Part shown: one piece after another, positions 7,524 through 16,961 of the stretch
How positions within the stretch are numbered: position 1 is the first letter of the stretch
Layout of the letters: every line of letters begins with the position of its first letter
From: Deferribacteres bacterium
Lineage (GTDB): Bacteria > Chrysiogenota > Deferribacteres > Deferribacterales > Geovibrionaceae
NCBI GenBank assembly: GCA_023395255.1
Contig: JAEWZN010000007.1
Location: 186,001-250,000, forward strand
Direction of reading: 5' to 3'
DNA: 64,000 nt
The notes under the pieces: generated by a model
Seen by the model: the letters and a program-made list of their open reading frames with translations, nothing else
The model's database searches: none
What the model was told of the DNA's origin: nothing
Made by a program: the position numbers and the translations under genes

Positions 7524-8906
7524 ATGTCCAAACTCAGTGCGGCAAGGCTCAAGGTAAAGAATGACAGTCTGGTGGATGAGTTCAACGCGTCGATTCATTT
7601 TGACAAGCGTTTGTATCGTCATGACATAAAGGGCAGCATAGCTCATGCTGAGATGCTTGCTTCATGCGGTATACTCACTGCGGAAGAGGCTGAGGCGATT
7701 AAGGGCGGTCTTCTTACTGTGCTTGGTGAGATAGAGTCCGGCGGTTTTGTTTTCCGTACTGAGGATGAGGACATCCACATGGCGGTTGAGAAGCGCATGA
7801 CGGAGATAGTGGGCAGTGTGGGCGGAAAGCTTCATACAGCGCGCAGCAGGAACGATCAGGTTGCTGTGGATGTGCGCATGTATCTCCGTGAGGAGATTGA
7901 GGTTATTGCGGGCTACATGGCGGAGCTTGTGAAGACGCTGACAGATAAGGCGGAGAAGCATCTGTGCGTACTTATGCCCGGTTACACTCATTTGCAGACG
8001 GCGCAGCCTGTCCTTGTTTCCCACTGGCTTATGGCGTATGTGCAGATGTTCCGCAGGGATCACGGCAGGCTGGCGGACTGTGCGGAGAGAATGAATTTTT
8101 CTCCGCTGGGTTCAGGAGCCCTTGCCGGAACGACATTTGCGATAAACCGTGACATGACTGCGGTGAGTCTTGGGTTTAAGGCTCCCACTGAGAACAGTCT
8201 GGATTCGGTGAGCGACCGTGATTTTGCTCTGGAGTTTCTTTCCGCGGCTGCCATATGCCAGATGCACCTTTCAAGATTTTCAGAAGAACTGATAATTTTC
8301 TCCACATCGGAGTTCGCGTTCATAGATTTAAGTGATGACTTCTGCACCGGCAGCAGCATAATGCCTCAGAAGAAAAATCCGGATATGCCTGAGCTGATCA
8401 GGGGCAAGACCGGGCGTATGTACGGCAACCTTGTGAGCCTGCTCACTACTATGAAGGGGCTGCCCCTTGCATATAACAAAGATATGCAGGAGGATAAGGA
8501 GCCGCTTTTCGACTCAGTGGACACGCTCAAGGCTTCACTGCGAATATTCATCCCCATGATAGAGAAGATGGGCATAAACGCGGAAAAAATGACGAAGGCG
8601 GCGAAGCTCGGCTTCTCCACCGCCACTGATCTGGCTGATTACCTTGTGCGCAAGGGGATGCCTTTCAGGGAGGCGCACCATGTGGTGGGTTCCGCTGTGG
8701 CTTTTGCACTGGATAAGAGGGCTGACATAAGCGAACTGACGCTGGCGGAGCTTAAATCCTTTTCCGAAAAGATAGATGATGATATATATTCATACATCAC
8801 CCCTGAAGCGTCCGTAAGCAGCAGAAAGGCAAAGGGCGGCACTGCCGGGGAATCCGTAAAGGCGCAGATAGAAAGCGCGAGGAAGTTTCTGGATGAGGTT
8901 TTATAA
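7524..8906 (+). CDS. argH: Argininosuccinate lyase
   Basis: ArgH cleaves argininosuccinate to arginine and fumarate, the last step of arginine synthesis. The 460-residue product has the usual length. The fumarase/aspartase superfamily signature [12 protein letters not shown] sits near residues 277-288. [13 protein letters not shown] and the catalytic-histidine segment [13 protein letters not shown] are also present. A GTGAGG site precedes the ATG. No other arginine gene is nearby. The last 14 nt overlap the next gene. Confidence 0.97.
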   Translation: MSKLSAARLKVKNDSLVDEFNASIHFDKRLYRHDIKGSIAHAEMLASCGILTAEEAEAIKGGLLTVLGEIESGGFVFRTEDEDIHMAVEKRMTEIVGSVGGKLHTARSRNDQVAVDVRMYLREEIEVIAGYMAELVKTLTDKAEKHLCVLMPGYTHLQTAQPVLVSHWLMAYVQMFRRDHGRLADCAERMNFSPLGSGALAGTTFAINRDMTAVSLGFKAPTENSLDSVSDRDFALEFLSAAAICQMHLSRFSEELIIFSTSEFAFIDLSDDFCTGSSIMPQKKNPDMPELIRGKTGRMYGNLVSLLTTMKGLPLAYNKDMQEDKEPLFDSVDTLKASLRIFIPMIEKMGINAEKMTKAAKLGFSTATDLADYLVRKGMPFREAHHVVGSAVAFALDKRADISELTLAELKSFSEKIDDDIYSYITPEASVSSRKAKGGTAGESVKAQIESARKFLDEVL

Positions 8907-9780
8907 GTATATCCTGACACTTATTGCTGTTCTGGCTCTGTTTACAGGCTGCGGCAAAAAGACCGACCCTGTTGTGCTCACGGAGGCTGTTCCGGCTCCG
9001 GGTGAAAATCTGCGTATTTTCAACAATGATCAGGGCGTGGTTATCCGTAATGCGGACAAGCGTTTTGCCGTTAAGGTGCAGAGGGCTGTTTTTGATCCTG
9101 CCTGCGGCTGCCTGACGGACTATGCGGATATAACTGAGATTCCGCCGTCCACCGCCTTTGTGGATGATAATGTGACTGCGGATGTGCGCTATGTTTACAG
9201 CATCGTTGCTCTGCATCCGGTTTACAACAACAGATCCCAGCCTGTGAAGAAGGCTGTTATATATGCCAAGCCGGTTAAAATAACCGATGTGCAGATAAAG
9301 GAACTCGCAGGGGACAGATTCGCATTCCTCCTTAAGGCGGACAGGCCTTATGAGCGCTTCGAGGTGTTCATAGACGGCGGGCTTGAGCTCCGCACCTCAA
9401 GGGAAAGCTTCGAGGTGAACATGGAGGGGAAGGAGAACCGAACCGTTACCATGTATCCCTTTGACAAATACGGCAACGCAGGCGAAGAGAGGATTGTCCG
9501 CCTCGCTGTGAAGCAGGTTGTGCCCAGAGCGCCCTTCGGTTTCAGAAATGTTTACGGAAACGGAACGCTTACCCTCTCTTGGGGTGAGCCGGAAGGAGCC
9601 TGGCTGTATAATGTTTATATAATGAAGGGCGGCACTTACTCTTTCCTTGCCAAGGTTGATGTGCCTTTCTTTATGTATTCTGTGGGGCAGAACACCGCAG
9701 ATTGCCTTAAGTTTGCTGTTTCATCAGCGACAGACGGCAATGAATCCGACAGAACGGAGTACGAGGCTTGCTGGCCTTGA
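8893..9780 (+). CDS. Lipoprotein of unknown function with a fibronectin-III-like C-terminus
   Basis: The N-terminus is a lipoprotein signal (hydrophobic stretch [14 protein letters not shown] followed by Cys at residue 20), so the 295-residue protein should be anchored in a membrane. The remainder is beta-rich. The last 90 residues ([32 protein letters not shown]...) resemble a fibronectin type III fold, and an earlier similar module is possible. Its ATG lies within the end of argH, suggesting coupled translation. The function is not recognised. Confidence 0.75.
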   Translation: MRFYKYILTLIAVLALFTGCGKKTDPVVLTEAVPAPGENLRIFNNDQGVVIRNADKRFAVKVQRAVFDPACGCLTDYADITEIPPSTAFVDDNVTADVRYVYSIVALHPVYNNRSQPVKKAVIYAKPVKITDVQIKELAGDRFAFLLKADRPYERFEVFIDGGLELRTSRESFEVNMEGKENRTVTMYPFDKYGNAGEERIVRLAVKQVVPRAPFGFRNVYGNGTLTLSWGEPEGAWLYNVYIMKGGTYSFLAKVDVPFFMYSVGQNTADCLKFAVSSATDGNESDRTEYEACWP

Positions 9781-9790
9781 TCTGATAGAT

Positions 9791-9880
9791 AAAAATTTCC
9801 TTCCGTGGAAATTTTTATACACGCTCGCGGCAGGGTAAACCTGCCTTCACTTCGCACGGCGGAACTCCCTCCGTGGAGTT
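9791..9880 (+). repeat. Modular variable-stem hairpin repeat, copy 3
   Basis: Stem 1 is aaaaatttcc/ggaaattttt with the 6-nt loop TTCCGT (9791-9816). The linker acacgctcgc follows, then stem 2 ggcagg/cctgcc (9829-9845), the linker ttcacttcgcacggcg, and stem 3 aactcc/ggagtt with loop CTCCGT (9863-9880). All three stems differ in sequence from copy 1 but are fully paired. It starts 10 nt after the lipoprotein gene. Confidence 0.8.
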
Positions 9881-9884
9881 TGAT

Positions 9885-9957
9885 GAGATTGCTTCACTTC
9901 GTTCGCAATGACAGCCAACAGTGTCACTGCGAGGAGCGTAAGCGACGCGGCAGTCTC
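9885..9957. repeat. Dispersed GAGATTGC...GCAATGAC / GTCACTGCG...GCAGTCTC repeat pair
   Basis: Two facing units are present: 9885-9912 (gagattgcttcacttcg...caatgac) and 9923-9957 (gtcactgcgaggagc...gcggcagtctc). They are near reverse complements of one another. This is a well-known kind of intergenic repeat found in many unrelated bacteria. It is sandwiched between two copies of the modular repeat. Confidence 0.75.
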
Positions 9958-9969
9958 TATTTGTATAAT

Positions 9970-10020
9970 CCTGAATTTTCCCTCCGTGGAAATTCAGGGT
10001 ACATGCTCGCGGCTTGCGGA
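9970..10020 (+). repeat. Modular variable-stem hairpin repeat, copy 4 (truncated)
   Basis: Stem 1, cctgaattttcc/ggaaattcagg with loop CTCCGT (9970-9998), is followed by a variant of the linker (acatgctcgc) and the first arm of stem 2 (ggcttgc). The second arm of stem 2 and stem 3 are missing. A further small hairpin, gtttttc/gaaaaac with a 6-nt loop, lies at 10058-10077. The rest of the gap to 10180 shows no gene. Confidence 0.65.
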
Positions 10021-10180
10021 GATTAAAGGGGCAGAGCTGTTCTAACCTTACAGCGTTGTTTTTCCTGCTTGAAAAACGGACATGCGCTATATATAATTTG
10101 TGACTTTTCCCTGCTCTTTCCGTAAAAGCAGGTCGTTTTGGAAAAAGTAAAAAAGATTTCTCATACAGGTCGGTGTTTTT

Positions 10181-10900
10181 ATGTTTACTATTCTTATTTC
10201 TGTCAGTGCATCAGCCCTTCTTGCCGTAGGGATGTATTTCCTCACCTACAATATCTGGTGGTCGCTTACTGTGGCTGTGGTAGGTATTATTGCGGTCAAC
10301 TTCTTTACGGGGAGATATTTTCTCAATAAGCTCAAGGAGCTTTTCGGTAATGTGGAAAAGGATCTCCGCGCCGGAAGATATGAGAAGGCTATCGAGCGCC
10401 TGAAAGAAGGGTACAAGTATTCCAACTGGCAGTTCTTCGTGAAAGAGCAGATCAACGCCCAGATAGGAATAATCCTTTACTCCACCAAGAGGCTTGATGA
10501 GGCTCTCTCTTATCTTGAAAAGGGCTTTGATAAAAACTGGCTCTCCATGAGCATGCTTGCCGCTTCGCAGTACAGGGCTAAGGAAACCGAAAAGGCGCTT
10601 AAAACCCTTGAAGCTGCTGTAAAAGGAGCACCGAAAGAGGGGTTTGTGTACAGCTTCTACGCATGGATGCTCAGCGGAAACGGCAACGACTCAAAAGCAA
10701 TTGAAGTGCTGAACAAGGGTGTTAAGAAATGCCCTATGGATGAGAAGCTTGAGGCTAACATGGAGGCCATGAAGAACGGCAAGAAGATAAAAATGGAGAG
10801 ATACGGCAACGTATGGCTCCAGCTTCAGCTTACCAAGGTTCCCGAAGGAGCCAAGCCTTACCAGCAGTTCATCGCCAACCAGCGCATTAAAAGAAGGTAA
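10181..10900 (+). CDS. Membrane-anchored tetratricopeptide-repeat protein
   Basis: The 239-residue protein has two N-terminal membrane segments (about residues 2-20 and 27-45). A cytoplasmic or periplasmic part with TPR-like helical pairs follows, for example RLDEALSYLEKGFDKNWLSMSMLAASQYRAKETEKALKTL. TPR proteins usually act as scaffolds in protein complexes, but no partner is identifiable here. It is followed after 3 nt by folE2. The function is unknown. Confidence 0.75.
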   Translation: MFTILISVSASALLAVGMYFLTYNIWWSLTVAVVGIIAVNFFTGRYFLNKLKELFGNVEKDLRAGRYEKAIERLKEGYKYSNWQFFVKEQINAQIGIILYSTKRLDEALSYLEKGFDKNWLSMSMLAASQYRAKETEKALKTLEAAVKGAPKEGFVYSFYAWMLSGNGNDSKAIEVLNKGVKKCPMDEKLEANMEAMKNGKKIKMERYGNVWLQLQLTKVPEGAKPYQQFIANQRIKRR

Positions 10901-10903
10901 TAA

Positions 10904-11683
10904 TTGAGAGACATTCAGAACGAAAAAGATGCCCGCAATATCAGTATTGATAAGGTGGGCATCAAAGGGATAGTTTATCCCGTTATTCTTGATGATAAAA
11001 AGAAGGGGCGTCAGCACACCAACGCCTCTATAAGCATGTATGTTCAGCTTCCGCAGGACTTTAAGGGAACCCACATGTCCCGCTTTGTGGAAATTCTCAA
11101 TGACCACAGAGAGAATATGGGTATATCCACTGTCTGGACAATACTGGAGGAGATGAAGCAGCGCCTCGGCTCAAGCGAATCTCACATCGAGCTTTTCTTC
11201 AAATATTTCATAGAGAAGGAGGCTCCGGTATCGGGGCTTACCTCCATGATGGACTACACCTGCGAATACAACGCCACACTCACAGATACGGAGCGGGATT
11301 TTGTTCTCTGCGTTAAGGTTCCTGTGATGACCCTCTGCCCCTGTTCCAAGGAGATAAGCGAGTTCGGCGCGCACAATCAGCGCAGCATAATTACTATCAA
11401 GGTGCGTTTTAAGAAAATGCTCTGGATAGAGGAGCTTGTGGAGATAGCGGAATCATCCGCATCATCCCCGGTTTATCCGCTGCTTAAGCGTGAGGATGAG
11501 AAGTACGTTACGGAACATTCCTACATGAACCCGGCGTTTGTGGAGGATGTGGTTCGCAACGCCGCGGAGAAGCTCATGGCGGAAAGCAGAGTGACATGGT
11601 TTGAGGTCTCCAGCGAAAACTACGAAAGCATACACAACCACAGCGCTTATGCCGTCATAGTGCGTGACAAGCGCACCCTGTAG
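10904..11683 (+). CDS. folE2: GTP cyclohydrolase IB (FolE2 type)
   Basis: FolE2 converts GTP to dihydroneopterin triphosphate, the first step of folate (and queuosine) synthesis. It is the metal-flexible alternative to FolE. The 259-residue product has the family's N-terminus (DIQNEKDARNISIDKVGIKG). The conserved Cys147 lies in the segment TLCPCSKEI, with GAHNQRS following. It starts at a TTG, 3 nt after the TPR gene. Confidence 0.95.
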   Translation: MRDIQNEKDARNISIDKVGIKGIVYPVILDDKKKGRQHTNASISMYVQLPQDFKGTHMSRFVEILNDHRENMGISTVWTILEEMKQRLGSSESHIELFFKYFIEKEAPVSGLTSMMDYTCEYNATLTDTERDFVLCVKVPVMTLCPCSKEISEFGAHNQRSIITIKVRFKKMLWIEELVEIAESSASSPVYPLLKREDEKYVTEHSYMNPAFVEDVVRNAAEKLMAESRVTWFEVSSENYESIHNHSAYAVIVRDKRTL

Positions 11684-11715
11684 ACAATTTCCCCATAAAC
11701 AGCTATAGTTAATCC

Positions 11716-12549
11716 ATGAAGCTTTTTTTACGGATACTTCTCGGTCTTGCCATTATAATTACCGCTCTTCTTTTTGCGGATTCCATGAGGGAGCAGCCGC
11801 TGATGGGGCAGTTTCTGAGCGAATACATTATACCGCTCAAAAACAGGCTGACAGTGTTCGGCTCCGCGGAGGAGGATAACTCAACACCGCAGGCAGAGAA
11901 CCTTAATTACCCTTCCTCTGAAAATTTCACATCCGTCCCCGAAGATGAACCCGTAATACGGTCTGAGCCCGGCGGGAGAGAATCACCGCTGACAGAAGCA
12001 CTCCGCAGGGGGGATCTCGGCGAGGTGAGCAGGCTTGTTCAGAGCGGTGAAAATATCAACAGCACAGACATTCTCGGCAATACCCCTCTTGTTTATGCCA
12101 TAACAGGGGGCAATGTGCGGGCGGCGGAGCTCATGCTTATTCACGGTGCAGACCCAGACATAAAAGACTATGAAGGCAGAACGCCGACTCACAAGGCAGC
12201 CAGAAGAAACAGGGAGCAGATAATACGCCTGCTCATAGAAAGGGGAGCTGATGTGAACGCGGCGGACAACGAAGGCGTGACCCCGCTTATGCTCGCTGTG
12301 AGATACGGTTTTCACGGAGTAATAATAGACCTGATTAAGGGCGGTGCTGATGTGAATGCGGCGGACGGAAACGGCTTTACACCGCTTATGTATGCCGCGC
12401 AATACGGAAATATTGACGGTGCTGCTGCGCTGATCGCCTCTTCGTCAGATGCTATGAGGGCGGATGCCTACGGGCGGTCCGCCCTTGATCTGGCAAAAGA
12501 ATACGGGCACGAAAACATAGCAAACCTGCTTGTGAGGAACATGCAGTAG
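11716..12549 (+). CDS. Ankyrin-repeat protein with N-terminal membrane anchor
   Basis: The 277-residue protein has one hydrophobic segment at residues 4-22, then a Pro/Glu-rich linker to about residue 90. About five ankyrin repeats follow (GNTPLVYAITGGNVRAAELMLIHGADPD, EGRTPTHKAARRNREQIIRLLIERGADVN and others). Such repeats bind proteins, so it is probably anchored in the inner membrane with the repeats in the periplasm. The partner is unknown. It converges on the DUF456 gene, leaving 1 nt between them. Confidence 0.85.
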   Translation: MKLFLRILLGLAIIITALLFADSMREQPLMGQFLSEYIIPLKNRLTVFGSAEEDNSTPQAENLNYPSSENFTSVPEDEPVIRSEPGGRESPLTEALRRGDLGEVSRLVQSGENINSTDILGNTPLVYAITGGNVRAAELMLIHGADPDIKDYEGRTPTHKAARRNREQIIRLLIERGADVNAADNEGVTPLMLAVRYGFHGVIIDLIKGGADVNAADGNGFTPLMYAAQYGNIDGAAALIASSSDAMRADAYGRSALDLAKEYGHENIANLLVRNMQ

Positions 12550-12550
12550 G

Positions 12551-13060
12551 TTAAAAACCTGCGGTCAGCCCTTTCCATGTCTCAAACACTGCGATAAATC
12601 CCAGTACTACCTTCATCCCTGTTCCTATAAACCTCCCGGTGAAAGTGGCTATGCCCCGTTTAAGTGCCGTTCTGTGGTCGGAGAATTTGAAATATTCGTA
12701 CAGATAAGTTCCGAGAAATGCGCCTAGGAAGGTTCCGGGAACAGCACCTATGCCCAGCAGAATGCCAGCGCCGAACAGCCCGCCGATGAGTGAGCCTATG
12801 ACAGAGGCGAAGAAGCTCATGTTGGACACGCCGTATTTTTTCCCCACGAAGTATGATGCTGCAAGCTCAACAGCCTCGCCCGCGGCCACAAGCAGGAGAA
12901 CGGTGTAAAACACATTCCAGTCCATATGTCCGGATAATGCCCAGAAGAGGGGGATGAAGAGCGCCGCGATATTCCCCGGCAGCCCAAGGAGATTAAGAAG
13001 TACAAAGACTGTCTGCACCCCGACAGAAGCGAGGGCTAAAAGCTCATACTCAGGGCTCAC
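12551..13060 (-). CDS. DUF456 family membrane protein
   Basis: The 169-residue protein is hydrophobic with about four membrane segments. It shows the glycine-rich pattern GSLIGGLFGAGILLGIGAVPGTFLGAFLGTYLYE that characterises DUF456. The family function is not established. It overlaps the preceding hydrolase gene by 4 nt (ATGA) and ends a long minus-strand operon. Confidence 0.85.
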   Translation of the reverse strand: MSPEYELLALASVGVQTVFVLLNLLGLPGNIAALFIPLFWALSGHMDWNVFYTVLLLVAAGEAVELAASYFVGKKYGVSNMSFFASVIGSLIGGLFGAGILLGIGAVPGTFLGAFLGTYLYEYFKFSDHRTALKRGIATFTGRFIGTGMKVVLGFIAVFETWKGLTAGF

Positions 13061-13821
13061 AGCACTATTTTCCTTATGACGGTCTCCCTCGGCAGATACA
13101 TTGCCTCAACGCAGAAGTTTTCCCGGCAGAAGGCGGAGTATTTATCAAGAAGCTCATATGAGTTGTTTTCATGGCTCACATGGGCGAAAATCACCTTTTT
13201 CAGCCTGTTCCGGCTGAGGTGTCCCACGGTATTCAGCGCGTCCTTGTTGGAGAGATGCCCCTTGTGGGAGATTATGCGCCTTTTGAGGTATTCAGGGTAT
13301 GACCCCTCCGCCAGGAGCCTTTCCTCATAGTTAGATTCCAGTATGACCGATTCCGCCTCACCAAGATGTTCCAGAATATATGTTCCCGCAACGCCGAGGT
13401 CGGTTGCCATGGCGATTTTTTTGCTGCCGAAGTCAAAGCGGAAGGCGAACGGCTCGTGCCCGTCATGGGTGATGGAGAAAGGGGTCACGGAAAAATCCTC
13501 AAGCTCATAGAGGAAATCAGGGTCGATTATCATAAAGCGGCTTACATCAAACCCCTTTCTTTCAAGCTCGCCCGCTGTCCCCTCGCTGGTGTAGACAGTG
13601 GGTTTAAGCTTGTTTATGAAGGGTTTCAGCCCTTTTATGTGGTCGTTATGCTCATGGGTGAGGAAAAGGCTGATGCGTTTGCCGGAGAGCTCTGTCTCAC
13701 TGAGGGCATCAACAACATTTTTATACGCCGTGCCTGCATCAATGAAAACCAGATTATCCCCGTTCTCTATGCAGCAGCAGTTGCCGGAACTGCCGGAGGC
13801 CGCGACATTCAGAACAGGCAT
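13057..13821 (-). CDS. Metallo-beta-lactamase fold hydrolase (YycJ/WalJ-like)
   Basis: The 254-residue protein has the MBL metal motif THEHNDH near residue 57, the N-terminus LNVAASGSSGNCC typical of YycJ-like enzymes, and later ESNYEERLL, ISHKGHLSN and FAHVSHENN. Relatives are probable 5' exonucleases or phosphodiesterases with roles near DNA metabolism. Its position downstream of mutS fits this but does not prove it. It shares one base (TGATG) with the upstream gene. Confidence 0.88.
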   Translation of the reverse strand: MPVLNVAASGSSGNCCCIENGDNLVFIDAGTAYKNVVDALSETELSGKRISLFLTHEHNDHIKGLKPFINKLKPTVYTSEGTAGELERKGFDVSRFMIIDPDFLYELEDFSVTPFSITHDGHEPFAFRFDFGSKKIAMATDLGVAGTYILEHLGEAESVILESNYEERLLAEGSYPEYLKRRIISHKGHLSNKDALNTVGHLSRNRLKKVIFAHVSHENNSYELLDKYSAFCRENFCVEAMYLPRETVIRKIVL

Positions 13822-14396
13822 CAGATAATCCCCTCATATTTTCTTGTGAACTGGTACGCCTCAAGCATGAATATAGTGATAAGGGCGGGGATAACGAACC
13901 ATATATGGTCGCGCCCTGCGAGGATGTATATCCAGAAGAATGTGACAAGCAGGCGGACAGAGAAGCTTCCGGATGGTTTTGCAAGTCCGCGCACTCCGAA
14001 AGTGTTCAGCCCGAAGGTCTCGCGCCCTGCGAAAAGCAGGAGATACGCCGCCAGTATAAGCAGGATAATGAAGCCTGTCTGTATATAAATATCCTCGCTG
14101 GCGAGGAAATACAGCAGAAAAGGGTAGGCGGCAACGAAGAGGAACACGCCCGTTATGATAAGGAGCGGCTTTATCAGCGCAGTTGATAAAAAACGGGCGA
14201 CAGGGCGGCCGAAGGAGATCTCCTGCTCAACATAACCCCTTGAAAACAGAACAAAAACAGCGGCAAATACAGTGCTTGTCCCGTCAATGTAACCGAAGGA
14301 GAAAGAGAGAAGGAGCGCCCAGAAGGGCAGGCGCGAGAATATGAAAGCCAATGTGAACAGCGGCTTGCGGGCAAAGTAATAAAGCAGGCTCCGCAT
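13821..14396 (-). CDS. Integral membrane protein of unknown function
   Basis: The 191-residue protein has roughly five or six hydrophobic segments (for example LIKPLLIITGVFLFVAAYPFLLYFL and GFIILLILAAYLLLFAG). It matches no family that I recognise. It overlaps the mutS stop by one base (TAATG) and is followed directly by the MBL gene, so it is surely co-transcribed. Confidence 0.75.
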   Translation of the reverse strand: MRSLLYYFARKPLFTLAFIFSRLPFWALLLSFSFGYIDGTSTVFAAVFVLFSRGYVEQEISFGRPVARFLSTALIKPLLIITGVFLFVAAYPFLLYFLASEDIYIQTGFIILLILAAYLLLFAGRETFGLNTFGVRGLAKPSGSFSVRLLVTFFWIYILAGRDHIWFVIPALITIFMLEAYQFTRKYEGII

Positions 14397-16945
14397 TATC
14401 TCTCCGATATTTTTTTCAGTCTGGCAAGGGTGTTCAGCGCCTCGACAGGGGTCATATTGTTTATATCCATACTTCTTAATTCGTCCAATGCGGGGCTGTC
14501 CTCAAATATAAGCATTTGCTGAACAACTTTTTCCTGCCTTATTTTGCTCTGGGAGAGCTTCGGTGTTCCGTCAGTGCCGAATTCATTCTTCTCAAGCTTT
14601 GAGAGAACCTCGTAACCTCTGTCTATCACATAACCGGGGAGTCCCGCAAGCTTGGCGACGTGTATTCCGTAGCTTCTGTCCGCAGTGCCTCTCACCACCC
14701 TGCGCATGAAAATGACTTCATCGTTCCATTCCCGCACCTCTGTGGTGAGGTTCACCGCCCCGCGGAGGGAGGAGGGGATGTCCGTAAGCTCGTGATAATG
14801 CGTGGCAAAGAGAGTCTTCGCCTTCACTTTTTCCAGTATGTATTCAGCGACTGACCACGCTATGGAGATACCGTCAAAGGTGGATGTACCCCTGCCTATT
14901 TCATCAAGTATGATCAGTGATTTGTCAGTGGCGTTGTGGAGAATGTTGGCTGTTTCCGTCATCTCCACCATGAAGGTGGATTCACCGCCGGCGAGGTTGT
15001 CGCTTGCGCCCACACGGGTGAATACCCTGTCCAGAAGGGGTATCTTCGCCTCCGCAGCGGGAACAAAGGAACCCACATGCGCCATCAGCGCCACAAGGGC
15101 GGTCATGCGGAGGTATGTGCTTTTGCCCGCCATGTTCGGCCCAGTTATGACAGCCATGCGCGAGTCATCAGAATTAAGGTACAGATCATTGGGCACATAG
15201 TTGTCCGTGATGTTTTTCTCCACCACGGGGTGGCGGCCTTCCCTTATGTCCATCTCTTCAAAAGTGCCTATCTGCGGGCGGGTGTACCTGTTTTTTACAG
15301 CGGCCTCTGCCAGTGAGGAGAGGCAGTCAATCTCTGAGACGGTTTCCGCAGCGGTGCGTATCATATCACTGTAATTTGCCAGGGTGTCACGCACCTGTGT
15401 GAAGAGGGCGTATTCCATTTCACCCAGACGCTCCTCTGCGTACACCAGCTTTGTTTCAAGCTCCTTAAGCTCAGGAATGGTGAATCGTTCGGCATTGACC
15501 AGCGTCTGCTTGCGGTCGTAATATTCCGGCACACGCTCAAGATTGGATTTGGAGATTTCTATATAGTAGCCGAAAACCTTGTTGTATTTCACTTTAAGGG
15601 TGCTTATGCCTGTCTTTTTCTTCTCTTCGGTTTCGATACGCAGAAGGTGCGTCCGGCTGTCTTTGCGGAGAGCCTTGAGTTCGTCCACGTTTTTATCGTA
15701 CCCTTCGCGGATTATGCCCCCCTCCTTAATGTTCATGGGCGGTTCATCCACTATGGCGGCATCGATTACGCTGTATATCCCTTCAAGGGCGTTGAACTCC
15801 TCACCGGTTTCCGTCAGGTGCGGATTGCCGGATGAAATGAGCATCTCTTTTATCTTCGGGAATGAAACCACGGAGTTTTTCAGCCACACAAGGTCTCTGG
15901 GGCTGCACCTGCCTGCGAGGAGGCGGGCGGTGATGCGCTCCATGTCGTACACTGTTGAGAGTGACTCAAACAGGGCATTGCGCAGTTCGCTCTGGGTGGA
16001 GAGATACTCCACTATCTCAAGACGGCGGAGAATGCTCTCCTTACTGCGCAGGGGGTAGCGGAGCCAGTTTTTCAGGAGGCGTGCACCCATTGATGTCCGG
16101 CAGAAGTTCAGCACGGAGAAGAGGGTGTTCCGTTCACTTCCGTCCTGAGAGTTTTCCACAAGCTCAAGGGTTTTCACCGCTATGGAGTCAAGATGAAGCC
16201 TGTTCTCCGGAGCGAGGGTGACAGGATATTTCAGCTTAACATCAAGCATCAGGTTCTTGGTGTATGTGAGGAGCAGGGCAATGGCTTTGAGCCAGCCTTC
16301 CCCGTCAATTCCGAGTGATTTTTCGCTGGCTGCACTGTAGTGTTCCAGCACTCTGCGTCTTGCCGTTTCCGTTCCGAATGATGCGTCTATGACAGAGACA
16401 GGGCGGCTGAGGCCTTCCTGCTCCTTATTGCTTATCACTTCGGCGGGCTTCCACCTGCCTATGATGTCGTTAATGTCTGATGGGGAGCATTTTTCAAGGA
16501 AGATCTGCCCGGTTGATATATCCGCTGCTGCGGCGAAGACCTCTGACTTCTCAGCCCAGAGTACGGCAACAAAGTTGTTCGAGGCGGAGTTAAGCCCTTC
16601 GTCCTCAAGGATTGTACCGGGGGTGACCACACGCACAACACCTCTTTTCACTATCCCTTTGGCGCTTGCGGGATCTTCAAGCTGTTCACAGATGGCAACA
16701 TTCTTTCCCGCTTTTATGAGTTTCAGAAGATAAGGCTGGTAGGAGTGGTAAGGGATTCCGCACATGGGTACGCCGTCCCCTCTGCTGGTGAGGGCTATGC
16801 CCATTATTTTTGAGGCGGTCTGAGCGTCCTCAAAGAACATTTCATAAAAGTCGCCCATACGGAAAAACAGTATGGTTTCAGGATAGCTGTCCTTTATTTC
16901 GCCGTACTGCCTCATCATGGGGGTGGTTTTCTGCGGTGTTTCCAA
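14396..16945 (-). CDS. mutS: DNA mismatch repair protein MutS
   Basis: MutS recognises mismatches. The 849-residue product has the N-terminal mismatch-binding motif with FFRMGDFYEMF (Phe-x-Glu type). The ATPase domain contains Walker A GPNMAGKSTYLR near residue 600, and DEIGRGTSTFDG and FATHYHEL follow. The C-terminal helix-turn-helix region (MTPVEALNTLARLKKI) is complete. No mutL is in the window. Confidence 0.98.
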   Translation of the reverse strand: METPQKTTPMMRQYGEIKDSYPETILFFRMGDFYEMFFEDAQTASKIMGIALTSRGDGVPMCGIPYHSYQPYLLKLIKAGKNVAICEQLEDPASAKGIVKRGVVRVVTPGTILEDEGLNSASNNFVAVLWAEKSEVFAAAADISTGQIFLEKCSPSDINDIIGRWKPAEVISNKEQEGLSRPVSVIDASFGTETARRRVLEHYSAASEKSLGIDGEGWLKAIALLLTYTKNLMLDVKLKYPVTLAPENRLHLDSIAVKTLELVENSQDGSERNTLFSVLNFCRTSMGARLLKNWLRYPLRSKESILRRLEIVEYLSTQSELRNALFESLSTVYDMERITARLLAGRCSPRDLVWLKNSVVSFPKIKEMLISSGNPHLTETGEEFNALEGIYSVIDAAIVDEPPMNIKEGGIIREGYDKNVDELKALRKDSRTHLLRIETEEKKKTGISTLKVKYNKVFGYYIEISKSNLERVPEYYDRKQTLVNAERFTIPELKELETKLVYAEERLGEMEYALFTQVRDTLANYSDMIRTAAETVSEIDCLSSLAEAAVKNRYTRPQIGTFEEMDIREGRHPVVEKNITDNYVPNDLYLNSDDSRMAVITGPNMAGKSTYLRMTALVALMAHVGSFVPAAEAKIPLLDRVFTRVGASDNLAGGESTFMVEMTETANILHNATDKSLIILDEIGRGTSTFDGISIAWSVAEYILEKVKAKTLFATHYHELTDIPSSLRGAVNLTTEVREWNDEVIFMRRVVRGTADRSYGIHVAKLAGLPGYVIDRGYEVLSKLEKNEFGTDGTPKLSQSKIRQEKVVQQMLIFEDSPALDELRSMDINNMTPVEALNTLARLKKISER

Positions 16946-16961
16946 GGCTTAGTCCTTAAGT